A stretch of DNA of 35,821 bases from Treponema sp. (GCA_017468745.1 JAFUHS010000022.1:1-35821); one strand, 5' to 3'. Positions 23,730 to 32,639 are shown, counted from the first letter of the stretch. Numbers and translations are program-made. Notes: generated by a model not told the origin, from the sequence alone.

Positions 23730-26033
23730 ATGTCTGAATTATTAGCGCCTGCCGGCAATATCGAAGCTTTGGATGCGGCAATCGGCGAGGGAGCCGACGC
23801 AGTTTATCTTGGTCTCAAAAGTTTTAATGCTCGTCTCCGATCCTCAAATTTTGCATGGAATCAGTTTGAGGCCGCTGTTTCATCTCTTCACCGGCAGAAT
23901 AAAAAAATCTATGTAACGGTTAATACGGTCAGTGAAGAGAGGGATCTTGAGCGTCTCTACCGTTTTCTTTCATATCTCAATAAAATCGGTCCTGACGGAT
24001 TAATCGTCCAGGATTTTGGCGTAATCCGCATGTGTCAGGAGTTTTTTCCAAAACTGGAGCTTCATGGCTCGACGCAGATGAATGTTGAGAGTGCGGCTGG
24101 CGTAAATTTATTGAGCAAGACTGGTCTGAAACGCGTTGTCGTTGCCCGAGAGTTGGGGCTTGAAGAAATAAAATACATTAAGTCTCATACAAATGCAGAA
24201 CTTGAGATTTTTGTGCACGGTGCCCTTTGTGTCAGCGAGTCGGGGCTGTGCCTTTTCTCAAGTTTCTTAGGTGGAAAAAGCGCAAACCGGGGTATGTGTA
24301 CTCAGGCTTGCCGGCGTTTTTATACAGTTGATTCAGAATCAGACGGCGAAAAACAGGGCTATTATTTTTCTCCATGTGATTTGCAGCTTATTGAGCAAAT
24401 TCCCGATTTGATGCAGCTCGGTGTAGAGTCTTTTAAAATTGAAGGCCGAATGAAGAGCGCAGAATATGTTGGTTCAGTTGTCGCCGCATACCGTTATCTG
24501 ATGGATAACTGGGAAAAGGACAAAAAAGGTGCTCTTGCTACTGCAAACCGCCTGCTCTCAACGGATTTCGCCAGGGCAAAAACATCTTATTGGTATAATT
24601 TTAAGACTAATGCCGAAGGCGTTGAAAAAGCCGGAAGTCTCATTTTGAATCCGAATCAGGCTGGTGGAACTGGTATCTATCTTGGTACGATTGACCGTTT
24701 TGGCGAAATCCCGGACGAAGAAAAAGAAAAGTCATACAAGGCCTATCAGGAAGCCCTTCTCTCAAATCCAGATGCAAAACAGTCCGATTTTTATGTGGCA
24801 ATGGCTCATTTAAAAGGGGGAAACTATGACCCTGATCCTGGTGATTCGATTCGTCTTCACAGACAGGATGATACAGGTCGTGTAAGTCACAAAGTTCGCA
24901 CTGTTTCCATTGATTCCGAAGGACGGCGTTATATCGATATTCCTCTTGGATTTAAGCGTGGAGATTCAGTATATCTTTTGCAAACTAAATCAATGTCTAA
25001 GCGTTATCCCCGAGTGCTTCCCAATGACATTGGAAAATACCGTCAGCAGCCCGGAGCCGAACAGCTGCCTATCCTTGATTTGACGCCTGTCGAAAAAAAC
25101 GAGCTCTCTTATTTTCCTGAAGGCTTGTATATTCAAGTGTCTACGGTAGCCGATTTGTACACGGCAATTTCAAAGAGTCCGGTTCGTGTGATTCTCGAGT
25201 ACAATTCTGAAACCCGTGCCGATTTACTTGAAAAAAAATCAAAATTACCGCTTTCAAAAAAGCAGATACTCATTTCCCTTGATCCTTATTGTCCTGCTTC
25301 TCTTGAAGAGCAGATTCTTTCCGATTTGACAAACCTGCTTTCTGAAGGATTCAAAACTTTTGTCGTGAACAACATCGCTCACATTTCCATGCTTCGTGGA
25401 AAAGGGGCGAATCTTATTGCCGGTCCTTATTTATACACTTTTAATCGCTGGGCCGCCTCATGGTTTGAAAATCAGAATATCGGTGCTTTCATAACTCCCC
25501 TTGAAAATTCATGGGATAATCTCAAGGCGACTTGGGAGGAGAATGTACGAAGCAGGGTTCTTGTCACGGCATATGCTTATCCTGCCTTATTCCGAATGCG
25601 CTTCAAACTGCCAGAAAGTTATGATTTCCTCTATTTTAAAGATAAGGAAGAAACCCTTTTTAAGGTGAATTCTACCGTTGATGGTTCCATTGTTATGCCT
25701 GAAGCTCCGTTCTCAATCGTTGATAAAAATGAAATCCTGAATTCAAATGGATTTAAACGGATTTTGCTTGACTTCTCTCGCACCCATCTTACGCGACAGG
25801 AACTTAAAATGGTCACAAATTCCATGATAAAAAAACAGCCTGTTCCAGACAGTTCCCGCTTTAACTGGAAGGATGGTTTTTATAGCCCTGAAAAAATTGA
25901 GATTTACCGTGCCATGAACGAAAAAGCTGAAGCCGAAAAAGCTGCCGGCATATACCGCTCATCCTCTCAAAAAGGGAAAAATCGTACTAAAGGAAAGCCT
26001 TCCTCAGGCGATGCTAAAAGGCGGCGCAGATAA
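23730..26033 (+). CDS. U32 peptidase-family protein, probable RNA-hydroxylation (RlhA/TrhP-like) enzyme
   Basis: 767 aa. N-terminal TIM-barrel-type domain starting MSELLAPAGNIEALDAAI and carrying the U32 signature EIFVHGALCVSESGLC (about residues 159-174), followed by GMCTQACRR; these Cys may hold an iron-sulfur cluster. SFKIEGRMKS is also conserved. Characterised U32 members in E. coli hydroxylate 23S rRNA (RlhA) or tRNA (TrhP) using prephenate-derived chemistry, so RNA modification is likelier than proteolysis. Residues ~300-700 are an extra domain as in longer U32 proteins. The C-terminal ~30 residues are strongly basic (ending RRRR), which would suit RNA binding. The specific target is unknown. 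Confidence 0.85.
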   Translation: MSELLAPAGNIEALDAAIGEGADAVYLGLKSFNARLRSSNFAWNQFEAAVSSLHRQNKKIYVTVNTVSEERDLERLYRFLSYLNKIGPDGLIVQDFGVIRMCQEFFPKLELHGSTQMNVESAAGVNLLSKTGLKRVVVARELGLEEIKYIKSHTNAELEIFVHGALCVSESGLCLFSSFLGGKSANRGMCTQACRRFYTVDSESDGEKQGYYFSPCDLQLIEQIPDLMQLGVESFKIEGRMKSAEYVGSVVAAYRYLMDNWEKDKKGALATANRLLSTDFARAKTSYWYNFKTNAEGVEKAGSLILNPNQAGGTGIYLGTIDRFGEIPDEEKEKSYKAYQEALLSNPDAKQSDFYVAMAHLKGGNYDPDPGDSIRLHRQDDTGRVSHKVRTVSIDSEGRRYIDIPLGFKRGDSVYLLQTKSMSKRYPRVLPNDIGKYRQQPGAEQLPILDLTPVEKNELSYFPEGLYIQVSTVADLYTAISKSPVRVILEYNSETRADLLEKKSKLPLSKKQILISLDPYCPASLEEQILSDLTNLLSEGFKTFVVNNIAHISMLRGKGANLIAGPYLYTFNRWAASWFENQNIGAFITPLENSWDNLKATWEENVRSRVLVTAYAYPALFRMRFKLPESYDFLYFKDKEETLFKVNSTVDGSIVMPEAPFSIVDKNEILNSNGFKRILLDFSRTHLTRQELKMVTNSMIKKQPVPDSSRFNWKDGFYSPEKIEIYRAMNEKAEAEKAAGIYRSSSQKGKNRTKGKPSSGDAKRRRR

Positions 26034-26084
26034 CAAGGTGAAATGAGCTTGCCTTTGAACAGGGAGAATTTTTTTATCTGCGCC
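26023..26084. terminator. Long-loop inverted repeat at the U32/ssb convergent junction, possible terminator
   Basis: Perfect 11-base arms GGCGCAGATAA (26023-26033, including the U32 stop codon) and TTATCTGCGCC (26074-26084) with a 40-base loop, followed on the plus strand by AGATTTTTAG and on the minus strand by GCCTTTTAG. It could end transcription in both directions, although the loop is unusually long. Confidence 0.4.
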
Positions 26085-26090
26085 AGATTT

Positions 26091-26552
26091 TTAGAATACG
26101 GTGTCACCTCCTTCTTCAAGAATGTCATCTGCACTTACTTCAGAACATGTCTCTTCTGCAAGACCATCTGCGGCTATAGAGACATTTGTTTTTGAGGCAG
26201 AGTCTGACTTTTCATTGTTCTTTGGAAACTGAAAATCGATATGTTCCGCAATGATATAGACTTTTGAAGAATTCTTTCCTTCCTGTGTTTTCCAGCGGTC
26301 TTGTTTGAGACGGCCGATAACACGAAGTCCCCTGCCTTTTTTTGCCAGTTGTGCGATTCGACTGCTGAAATTTTCGCCCCATGCCTCTACATCAAAAAAA
26401 GCGACATCGTTTTGAGTTTCTCCTCTTGAATCTCTGTAGCGGTGGTTTGTAGCGATAGGAACGATACAGACACGGGTGCCTCTCGGTGTTTCTTTTACGA
26501 GAGAGTCACGGACGACATTTCCTTCAAGAACAATTTGGTTCATCTGATTCAT
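26091..26552 (-). CDS. ssb: Single-stranded DNA-binding protein
   Basis: 153 aa. OB-fold domain in residues 1-110: NQIVLEGNVVRDSLVKETPRG, FFDVEAWGE, GRGLRVIGRLKQDRW. A polar linker follows. The acidic tip reads DDILEEGGDTVF: acidic residues and terminal Phe are kept, but the usual D-D-D-I-P-F ending is changed. It binds ssDNA in replication and repair. ATG 26552 has GGAGAAA at good spacing; the longer frame back to 26666 runs through a repeat and two hairpins and is rejected. It stands alone, not next to rpsF/rpsR as in many bacteria. Confidence 0.92.
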   Translation of the reverse strand: MNQMNQIVLEGNVVRDSLVKETPRGTRVCIVPIATNHRYRDSRGETQNDVAFFDVEAWGENFSSRIAQLAKKGRGLRVIGRLKQDRWKTQEGKNSSKVYIIAEHIDFQFPKNNEKSDSASKTNVSIAADGLAEETCSEVSADDILEEGGDTVF

Positions 26553-26581
26553 AGTTTTTCTCCAAATAAGAATATATGCAG

Positions 26582-26630
26582 GAAGACCCGGCCGAAGTCT
26601 TCTGAGCAGAACAAGTCTTTTTCCTTGTTC
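26582..26630 (-). promoter_or_regulatory. Two tandem hairpins in the ssb leader
   Basis: GAACAAG/CTTGTTC (26630-26624 with 26615-26609, 8-base loop) then GAAGAC/GTCTTC (26602-26597 with 26587-26582, 9-base GC-rich loop), reading on the minus strand. The second ends 29 bases before the ssb ATG. Possible RNA-level control of ssb. Confidence 0.4.
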
Positions 26631-26632
26631 AT

Positions 26633-26668
26633 ATAAGTATTTGAAAAAAAAATCAATTTTCGGCAATG
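26633..26668 (-). repeat. Dispersed ~36-bp repeat, copy B
   Basis: Minus strand CATTGCCGAAAATTGA, nine T, then CAAATACTTAT; matches copy A at 22438-22473 with two substitutions and one T indel. It lies about 80 bases before the ssb start and contains TTGATT-N15-TATATG. Confidence 0.7.
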
Positions 26669-26694
26669 AAAATTAAAAAAATGCGAAAAAATAT

Positions 26695-26725
26695 AAAAAA
26701 AAGCGAGAATCTTTTGAATTCTCGC
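26695..26725 (-). terminator. Rho-independent terminator of the 645-aa protein gene
   Basis: Perfect 8-base stem (26718-26725 with 26703-26710), 7-base loop, then eight T on the minus strand (26702-26695). It starts seven bases after the stop at 26733 and separates this gene from ssb. Confidence 0.92.
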
Positions 26726-26732
26726 CTGTCCT

Positions 26733-28670
26733 TTACATAGGAATGTTTTTTACCAGCTTGACCATGTATAGTTTGATGTACATAAGAAGGGCATCCCGTT
26801 CACCGATTTTTTGAAGTCCTGGAGCGGTCATCAGGCTTTCGGCGAGACTTTCTATCCTCTCTTTTGTGAATCCCTCAACTTTCATGGTTCGGATTGTTTT
26901 TCGGATATAGTCACGGATGAGTGAGTTGACATCTTCAGTAAGATTATTGTGAGTCTCTTTTCCCAGCCTTTTGTTCCAGATTTTTTCGTATGAGTCAAGC
27001 TCACGGTTAAGGGTTGAGCTTGCGGGAACGAATGACTGTTCTGCATCCCGGGCGGCATCCCGCAAAGCGACCTTTTTTGATATGGTCGAGTTTTGCGCAA
27101 TCATAGCCGTTGTTTCGTCTTCCCTGCGCTTTGCGGCTTCTTCCTCCCTGTATAGCTCTGCCTTTGTTTTCTGTGTTTTATTACGCTTGCTTTTTGGCGG
27201 ACGGAGCAACATTTTCGCAATCCACGAGATTATTGGCATTGAATACCAGAATGGAAGCATAATTTTGGCATCATTCAGAAGTTCCTGACGACTCATTAAA
27301 AGAATATCGCTGTAGGGGAGCAGCTGACCGTTAACGAAAAGACTGATTTTGCTTGAATCATCTCCACCTGAAACATCGTAACTTAAAAGGGGCAGGAAGG
27401 AAGAGTGTAAAAGTGCGCTTAGAATCGGCGACTGAATACGGATTTCTTTTTCGAGTCGGTTTTCAAAGGCGTTCTGGTCTTTCATTTCTGGAAGAATATC
27501 AAACTGGCGTAATACTTCCGACCAATGATTTTTGATAGCCTCAAGTACGGATATTCTTGCGTCGGTACAAAGCCTAAGAATAAGGGGGAGCACTTTGCTT
27601 TTGAAAATAAAATACCGGGTCTCATCGTAGGTTTTGAAAACAAGGATTTCTGGTAATTCTTGAACCGGAGCTTCCTGCGTTTTTTTATGCAGATACTCTT
27701 TCAGTTCTTCCTCGGAATACTGCCCGAGGAGAGGAATGCCTTTGTTGTCTGTGAATTTTATTATTTCATCGAAGGTGAAATAATAGGGCGGTTTGGAAAG
27801 CTGAGTTTCGAGCATTTTGATTGCCCCTTCTTTTTTGGCATGCTCGGCAGCTTCGTTTTTGAAGTAATTCGCGCCCATTTCTGTAATATAAACCGCTTGA
27901 AGGCAAGACAGGTCTTCCTGAGTGTAGTCCTTGATTTTTTCATAGTCTTGTTTGATGAAGTAGCAGAGCTGATTCCAAAGATAGAAACTTTCAGTTGTTT
28001 GACTTAGGGTTTCGAGGGAATGATCTGCCCGATCAACAAAAGAATTAAAGAAATTTTTAACAATCATTTCGCGACCCGGATTTGAGACCGTGAGTTTTTT
28101 AAGGAAGTAGTCGTGGTGCTCTTCTTTTTTGAGCATATTCTGGATTTTCCCAACGGCATCTTCAATTAGGGTTACAACAGAGACATTTGACGGAAGCAGA
28201 ATCGAAGGAGCATTGTGAGGAAGGGTTAGACCGTAAAGTGTTTTGTCATTCAGTTCCTGATGTTTTAAGAGACGGCTGATTAAATCAGCAGAAGTTTCCC
28301 TTGTGATGATTTCTTTTGGCGTGTTTTTGGGTAAATCAGCTTCTGAAGGAAAGGGAAGGCTTGGATTTATGGCAATATCTTTGTATCGTTCGGAAAATCG
28401 TTCGATATAGTAGGGAATGACGACGATTCCCTGCTTCTCTGAGCTTGTATTTATGATGAGAACAAGTTTTGTCGAGATGAGTTTGTCGAGTTCTGCCTGA
28501 AGTGCTGGGACTGGGTCTTCAAGATAGCAGGCGAGGCTTGGCTGTTCCTCAATGTGATGTTCTGAATAACGCTTTAAGTATTCGCAAAAATCGTTGTAAT
28601 CAACTATCGCGTTTTTTTGTCGCGATGCGAAAAATTTTAATAAAACAATAATACTTGTTGTGGTTGCCAT
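26733..28670 (-). CDS. Unrecognised 645-aa protein, possibly spirochaete-specific
   Basis: Mostly helical and charged, with no signal peptide that I trust (the MATTTSIIVLLKFFAS start is short and amphipathic). Residues ~1-75 look like a winged-helix-type module (KNAIVDYNDFCEYLKRYSE, KLVLIINTS). The middle is alpha-helical with no catalytic motif. A hydrophobic stretch lies near residues 475-495 (MLPFWYSMPIISWIAKML), followed by a Lys/Arg/Glu-rich segment (KSKRNKTQKTKAELYREEEA). The C-terminus is helical. ATG 28670 has no Shine-Dalgarno; TG-A-TAAAAT ends six bases before it. It has its own terminator. I do not recognise it and assign no function. Confidence 0.6.
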   Translation of the reverse strand: MATTTSIIVLLKFFASRQKNAIVDYNDFCEYLKRYSEHHIEEQPSLACYLEDPVPALQAELDKLISTKLVLIINTSSEKQGIVVIPYYIERFSERYKDIAINPSLPFPSEADLPKNTPKEIITRETSADLISRLLKHQELNDKTLYGLTLPHNAPSILLPSNVSVVTLIEDAVGKIQNMLKKEEHHDYFLKKLTVSNPGREMIVKNFFNSFVDRADHSLETLSQTTESFYLWNQLCYFIKQDYEKIKDYTQEDLSCLQAVYITEMGANYFKNEAAEHAKKEGAIKMLETQLSKPPYYFTFDEIIKFTDNKGIPLLGQYSEEELKEYLHKKTQEAPVQELPEILVFKTYDETRYFIFKSKVLPLILRLCTDARISVLEAIKNHWSEVLRQFDILPEMKDQNAFENRLEKEIRIQSPILSALLHSSFLPLLSYDVSGGDDSSKISLFVNGQLLPYSDILLMSRQELLNDAKIMLPFWYSMPIISWIAKMLLRPPKSKRNKTQKTKAELYREEEAAKRREDETTAMIAQNSTISKKVALRDAARDAEQSFVPASSTLNRELDSYEKIWNKRLGKETHNNLTEDVNSLIRDYIRKTIRTMKVEGFTKERIESLAESLMTAPGLQKIGERDALLMYIKLYMVKLVKNIPM

Positions 28671-28676
28671 GACTTT

Positions 28677-28685
28677 ATTTTATCA
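28677..28685 (-). promoter_or_regulatory. Extended -10 before the 645-aa protein gene (predicted leaderless)
   Basis: Minus strand TG-A-TAAAAT with six bases to the ATG; a weak TTTATT lies 17 bases further upstream. No Shine-Dalgarno. Confidence 0.45.
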
Positions 28686-28745
28686 GCAATTTGTCATAAA
28701 ATAAAGTAGAAAATTAAAAACTGAATTTTTCACAGGGAGTTAAAA

Positions 28746-29915
28746 ATGCTTTCTTCACGAATGTCAAACCTTCACCCATATATTCCGGGCGAGCAGCCCA
28801 AGGACAGGAATTATATCAAGCTCAATGCAAATGAGAATCCTTATCCGCCTTCACCAAAAGTGATTAAGGCAGTGCGTTCTGCGGCAAAAGCCCACCCGGA
28901 AAAGCTGGGACTTTATCCTGACCCAGACTCAAACGAGCTTAAAGAAGCCATCGCCGACATGCTCAACAAATCAGGCGGCGTTCTCTGCAGGGCAAACCTT
29001 GAAAAGGGCAAAAAGAACGGCAGCGGAGCAATCGTCAGCCCCAGCGAATTCGATAAAATTCCTTTCGTCGTCACCCCGGACATGATTTATGCGGGTAACG
29101 GAAGCGATGAGGTTTTGAGCTTTGTCTTTTACGCCTTCTTTGACTCAGACCGAAAACTTGTCCTTCCTGAGCACACCTATTCTTTCTATCCTGTTTACGG
29201 CGGATTCTACGACATTCCCCTTGAGAAAATCCCCCTGAAGGCTGACTGGACTCTGGACAGAGAGAAAATGCTTGAGGCCGCCAATAAAGAGGATTCGCCA
29301 ATCATTTTCGCCAATCCCAATGCCCCCACTTCTTTAGGACTTACTAGAGAGCAGGTGCGGGAAATGCTTGAAAAAGCCCCGAAGGACAAGGTTTTCGTCG
29401 TGGACGAGGCTTATGTGGATTTTGGCGGCGAAAGCTCCATTCCTCTTCTGGCAGAATTCCAGAATCTCGTGATTGTGAGGACGACTTCAAAGAGCCTGTG
29501 CGGGGCAGGTCAGCGCTTAGGCTATCTTGTGGCTAACCGTGAGCTTGTGAATGCGGTCACCACGGTAAAAAATTCCCTCAATCACTTTCCTATTGACTTT
29601 CTGGCTCAGACTGCGGGAATCGCGGCCTGCAGGGATGCCGGCTATTATGTAAAATGCGCCCAGTCTGTTGCTTTTGAGCGGGATGACTTCATCGACTTTT
29701 TGCGGGAGAAGGGATGGAGCGTCCTTGACAGCCAGACCAATTTCATTTTCTGCAAAAAAGACGGCGTGAATGGGCTTGAGGCCTACAAAAAAATCAAGGC
29801 AGAGGGCATTCTGGTCCGCCGCTTTGACACGCCCGGAATCGAAGAATATTTGAGAATCACGGTGGGCACTCACGAGCAGATGCAGGCTCTCCGCGAGGTA
29901 ATGAAAGAAATTTAA
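28746..29915 (+). CDS. hisC: Histidinol-phosphate aminotransferase-like class I/II aminotransferase
   Basis: 389 aa. PLP enzyme converting imidazole-acetol phosphate to histidinol phosphate, sometimes also acting on aromatic keto acids. Visible: LNANENPYPPSP, YPDPDSNELKEAIA, GNGSDEVLSF, FANPNAPTS, VVDEAYVDFG, the PLP lysine in TTSKSLCGAGQRLGY (about residue 247) and LRITVGT near the end. An insert of about 25 residues (KSGGVLCRANLEKGKKNGSG region, residues ~73-98) precedes the GNGSDE motif and lengthens the protein over the usual ~360. GGGAG precedes the ATG. No other his genes are nearby, so the substrate is inferred from family motifs. Confidence 0.85.
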   Translation: MLSSRMSNLHPYIPGEQPKDRNYIKLNANENPYPPSPKVIKAVRSAAKAHPEKLGLYPDPDSNELKEAIADMLNKSGGVLCRANLEKGKKNGSGAIVSPSEFDKIPFVVTPDMIYAGNGSDEVLSFVFYAFFDSDRKLVLPEHTYSFYPVYGGFYDIPLEKIPLKADWTLDREKMLEAANKEDSPIIFANPNAPTSLGLTREQVREMLEKAPKDKVFVVDEAYVDFGGESSIPLLAEFQNLVIVRTTSKSLCGAGQRLGYLVANRELVNAVTTVKNSLNHFPIDFLAQTAGIAACRDAGYYVKCAQSVAFERDDFIDFLREKGWSVLDSQTNFIFCKKDGVNGLEAYKKIKAEGILVRRFDTPGIEEYLRITVGTHEQMQALREVMKEI

Positions 29916-29926
29916 TGGAGATAATT

Positions 29927-30622
29927 ATGAAATTTTTGGTGCTTTCTGATATTCATGGTGATTTAGATAATCTTGACAAACTGGATTCCCGCTTTAATGA
30001 GGCTGATGCACTTCTTTTCGGCGGGGATTTCGCTAAATTCGAGCATGAGGAGACGGGAAAGCCTGTCCTTGAAAAACTCCTCAAAAAACACGAAAGCATT
30101 TTCTCTGTAATCGGAAACTGCGACAATCCTGATTTTCTTTCTGAAATTGAAGGGGCGGATGTGAGCGTTGAGGGAACCCTTGCTTTTCACGAGGGAATCG
30201 CAATCTGCGGAAGCGGCGGCGGAACAAAATTCACTGGAACCACGCCTTTTGAGCGGGATGAAGACGAAATCCTCTCTGATTACGATGTGGTGGAAAATTC
30301 CAGCGGAGAATGTGCGGACGAGAGCGGTCACTGGTCAAATCTTGTCTTAATCATGCACAATCCGCCCAAAGACACCGAATGTGACAAAATCCCCGGCGGC
30401 GTTCATGTGGGAAGCGAAAAACTCCGTGCCTACATAGAAAAACGCGCTCCCTTTCTTGTAGTCACAGGTCACATACACGAGAGCGCCGGAATCTCAAAAA
30501 TCGGCGACAGCTGCGTGATTAATCCGGGAAGCCTTGCCGAAGGAAAATATGCTATGGTTGAGGCCGAAAAAGATTCAAATGGTAAGTGGTCGGTAACGAA
30601 AGCTGAGTTGCTGAGCTTGTAG
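29927..30622 (+). CDS. Metallophosphoesterase (YfcE/calcineurin-like)
   Basis: 231 aa. Dimetal phosphoesterase with the full motif set: DIHGD (residues 8-12), GGD, GNCDN, MHNPP, GHIHES and NPGS. The substrate is unknown; relatives are phosphodiesterases or nucleotidases. ATG 29927 is preferred because GGAG lies six bases upstream; an earlier ATG at 29915 overlaps the hisC stop and would have no good ribosome site. Probably cotranscribed with hisC. Confidence 0.88.
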   Translation: MKFLVLSDIHGDLDNLDKLDSRFNEADALLFGGDFAKFEHEETGKPVLEKLLKKHESIFSVIGNCDNPDFLSEIEGADVSVEGTLAFHEGIAICGSGGGTKFTGTTPFERDEDEILSDYDVVENSSGECADESGHWSNLVLIMHNPPKDTECDKIPGGVHVGSEKLRAYIEKRAPFLVVTGHIHESAGISKIGDSCVINPGSLAEGKYAMVEAEKDSNGKWSVTKAELLSL

Positions 30623-30660
30623 GTGAAAAAAACAGGCGGAAGCGTGGTTTACAACTCTGC

Positions 30661-31623
30661 TTATTTTACCGTTCGCGCGAACCTGAATCCAAGGTAATTG
30701 TAACATTCGTTGGGGTCATAGCTGTAGCGGTCGCCGGTGTAGATAAAGGGTGTGTATTCAGACCAGCTGCCGCCCCTGCTTACCCGCTCGCTTCCGGCCT
30801 CGGCTCCGCTTGCCCTGGCTCCTGGTTCCGTGTCTATATAGCGGCCTTTCCAGTCCCAGGTGAATTCACAGACATTGCCGCTCATGTCAAAAAGTCCCAT
30901 GCCGTTCGGGTTTCCGCTTCCGGCTTGTGGGGGTGCGTCTTCCTTAAAAGGAGTGCCTGCCGTGCCGACTTTATGGCTTCCCCTCGCATTGTATGCCGTC
31001 CAGGCCACTTCTTCTTCGGGGATTGAGGCATCTTCCTTTCCGTATTTGTCAACCTGACCTGAGGCAGTTCCTCCGCCCTGCATCCCTGAAATTGTTTTTC
31101 TGGCGGCATATTCCCATTCCGCCTCGGTGGGAAGCCTGTAGCCGTCTGCTTTAAAATCACAGTTGCACAAATCAAGACTGATTGTATCGGTAGCGTCTTT
31201 CAGGACTTTTCCGTTAAGGCTGTAGCAGGGGGTGAGCGAGTGGATTTCGGAAAAGGCGTTGCACCAGATTACGGCATCGTACCAGGAAATCATGGTGACC
31301 GGCTGCTCTTTTTCGCCTGTCGGTTCTGCCCCCCTCTTTCCGCGGCTTCCTTCCTGACCTGGATTTATGAATTTGTAGCCCAAAGCCTCGGCAATCTCGC
31401 GGGTTTCATACCAGAGTTCGTAAGTCGTTTCGTAGCGGTTGATTTCAAAGGGTGTAATCCATCGTGTCGCCGTGTAAGACTGACTTCCGTCACCGATAAC
31501 ATAGACATCATATTGAGACGGAGCGACCGGACCGAGCCGCACCGGAGAAAGTGAGTCGAATCCTTGTGCCGGAAGAAATCCTGCAATAAGAAAAGCGAGG
31601 GGCGTGAAGATATGTTTTTTCAT
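30661..31623 (-). CDS. Exported SUMF1/FGE-sulfatase-domain protein
   Basis: 320 aa. Signal peptide (MKKHIF start, cleavage near LPAQG). The body is a formylglycine-generating-enzyme-like domain: FEINRYETTYELWYE, PVTMISWYDAVIWCNAFSE, GYRLPTEAEWEYAAR, NPNGMGLFDMSGNVCEFTWDW, RVSRGGSW and LGFRFAR at the end. Many bacterial members are ligand-binding or sulfatase-unrelated, so enzyme activity should not be assumed. ATG 31623 has AAGGAA eight bases upstream, and the frame back to 31734 merely overlaps corA. The start lies 11 bases behind the corA stop, so they form one operon. Confidence 0.85.
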   Translation of the reverse strand: MKKHIFTPLAFLIAGFLPAQGFDSLSPVRLGPVAPSQYDVYVIGDGSQSYTATRWITPFEINRYETTYELWYETREIAEALGYKFINPGQEGSRGKRGAEPTGEKEQPVTMISWYDAVIWCNAFSEIHSLTPCYSLNGKVLKDATDTISLDLCNCDFKADGYRLPTEAEWEYAARKTISGMQGGGTASGQVDKYGKEDASIPEEEVAWTAYNARGSHKVGTAGTPFKEDAPPQAGSGNPNGMGLFDMSGNVCEFTWDWKGRYIDTEPGARASGAEAGSERVSRGGSWSEYTPFIYTGDRYSYDPNECYNYLGFRFARTVK

Positions 31624-31634
31624 GGGTAAATTCC

Positions 31635-32633
31635 TTACTTTTTTCGCTTTTTGGCTTTTTTGAACTTCTTTAGCGTACGCGCGCTTTTGTTGAAGCTTAA
31701 AAGCCACCAGCTGAGCAATACAGAAATTAAACAAATTAAGGTTGCAATCGATACGGGAATGTAGCCCTTCATATTGTCAAAAGGAAGCTTGAAATTCATG
31801 CCGAAGAAACTTGTGACGAAGGTCGGAGCCATCATGACAAGGTTGATGACGGCAAGTTTTTTCATGGCCACATTCATGTTGTTTGAGATGACGTTTGCGA
31901 ATGCGTCCATGACACCCGTGGTGATTGCGCTGTAGGTGTCTGCCATTTCCATAGCCTGCCTGTTATCGATTTCGACATCGTCCAGCCATTCCTGATCATC
32001 GCTGTCCAGTTTGAGTATTCGGGTACGGCGTATTTTTTCCAGCAAAAGCTGGTTTGACTTTAGGGATGTGGTGAAGTAGGTTAGGGACTTTTCAAGGTTT
32101 AAGAGCTGGATGAGCTCGGCGTTTTCAATCTGCTCATGCAGTTCGTTCTGAATGGAAGTTACGCGGCGGCTGATTTCCTTCAGGTATCGAAGGAACATGA
32201 TGTCGCTTCGTGAAAGAATCTTGATTAAAAAGGCCGGGAAGTCCATGAGGGAAAGTCCCTTTATGCGGTTTGCGCTCATGTCTTTCAGAACTTCGCAGTC
32301 AGTCCAGCAGATTGTGATGATTTTATCAGGGTAGATGACCGCACCCACCGGAGCCGTAGTGTATGTGACTTCTGAATTGGGGGTGAAGACCGGAAGCCTG
32401 AGAATGGCCAGGGCAAAATCGTCCCAGTTTTCTATTCGGGAAAGCTCGTCCTGATCCATTACATCCATTAAAAGCTCTGGGTCAAGATTGAATTCAGACT
32501 GAAGCTCAGAAACTTCCTGCTGGGAGACACGGCGGGCATCAATCCAGACCCGGCGGCCTGCCTCAAGCTGAGAGAGTTCTTCCTTGCTGCACTTGACAAA
32601 CTGATTGTCATCCTGAATCCAATAGTTAATCAT
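31635..32633 (-). CDS. corA: CorA-family divalent metal ion transporter
   Basis: 332 aa. Moves Mg2+ (or Co2+/Ni2+) across the inner membrane as a pentamer. N-terminal cytoplasmic alpha/beta domain, a long helix (about residues 195-265), then two membrane helices with the selectivity motif FGMNF at about residue 277 and a basic C-terminal tail (KKFKKAKKRKK). The helix 1 start VMMAPTFVTSFFGMN is typical. The ATG has no Shine-Dalgarno; an extended -10 ends eight bases upstream. First gene of a two-gene operon with the FGE-domain protein, divergent from flbB. Confidence 0.93.
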   Translation of the reverse strand: MINYWIQDDNQFVKCSKEELSQLEAGRRVWIDARRVSQQEVSELQSEFNLDPELLMDVMDQDELSRIENWDDFALAILRLPVFTPNSEVTYTTAPVGAVIYPDKIITICWTDCEVLKDMSANRIKGLSLMDFPAFLIKILSRSDIMFLRYLKEISRRVTSIQNELHEQIENAELIQLLNLEKSLTYFTTSLKSNQLLLEKIRRTRILKLDSDDQEWLDDVEIDNRQAMEMADTYSAITTGVMDAFANVISNNMNVAMKKLAVINLVMMAPTFVTSFFGMNFKLPFDNMKGYIPVSIATLICLISVLLSWWLLSFNKSARTLKKFKKAKKRKK

Positions 32634-32639
32634 CGTCTT

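Noticed and set aside
26553-26666. N-terminal extension of ssb
   Set aside because: It covers a dispersed repeat and two hairpins, is not found in SSB proteins, and ATG 26552 has a good ribosome site.
30623-30660. Possible terminator between the phosphoesterase and FGE-domain genes
   Set aside because: There are seven T on the minus strand, but the best stem is only about four bases and not adjacent to the T run.
31624-31734. N-terminal extension of the FGE-domain protein
   Set aside because: It overlaps the corA coding end, and the signal peptide starts at 31623 with AAGGAA upstream.
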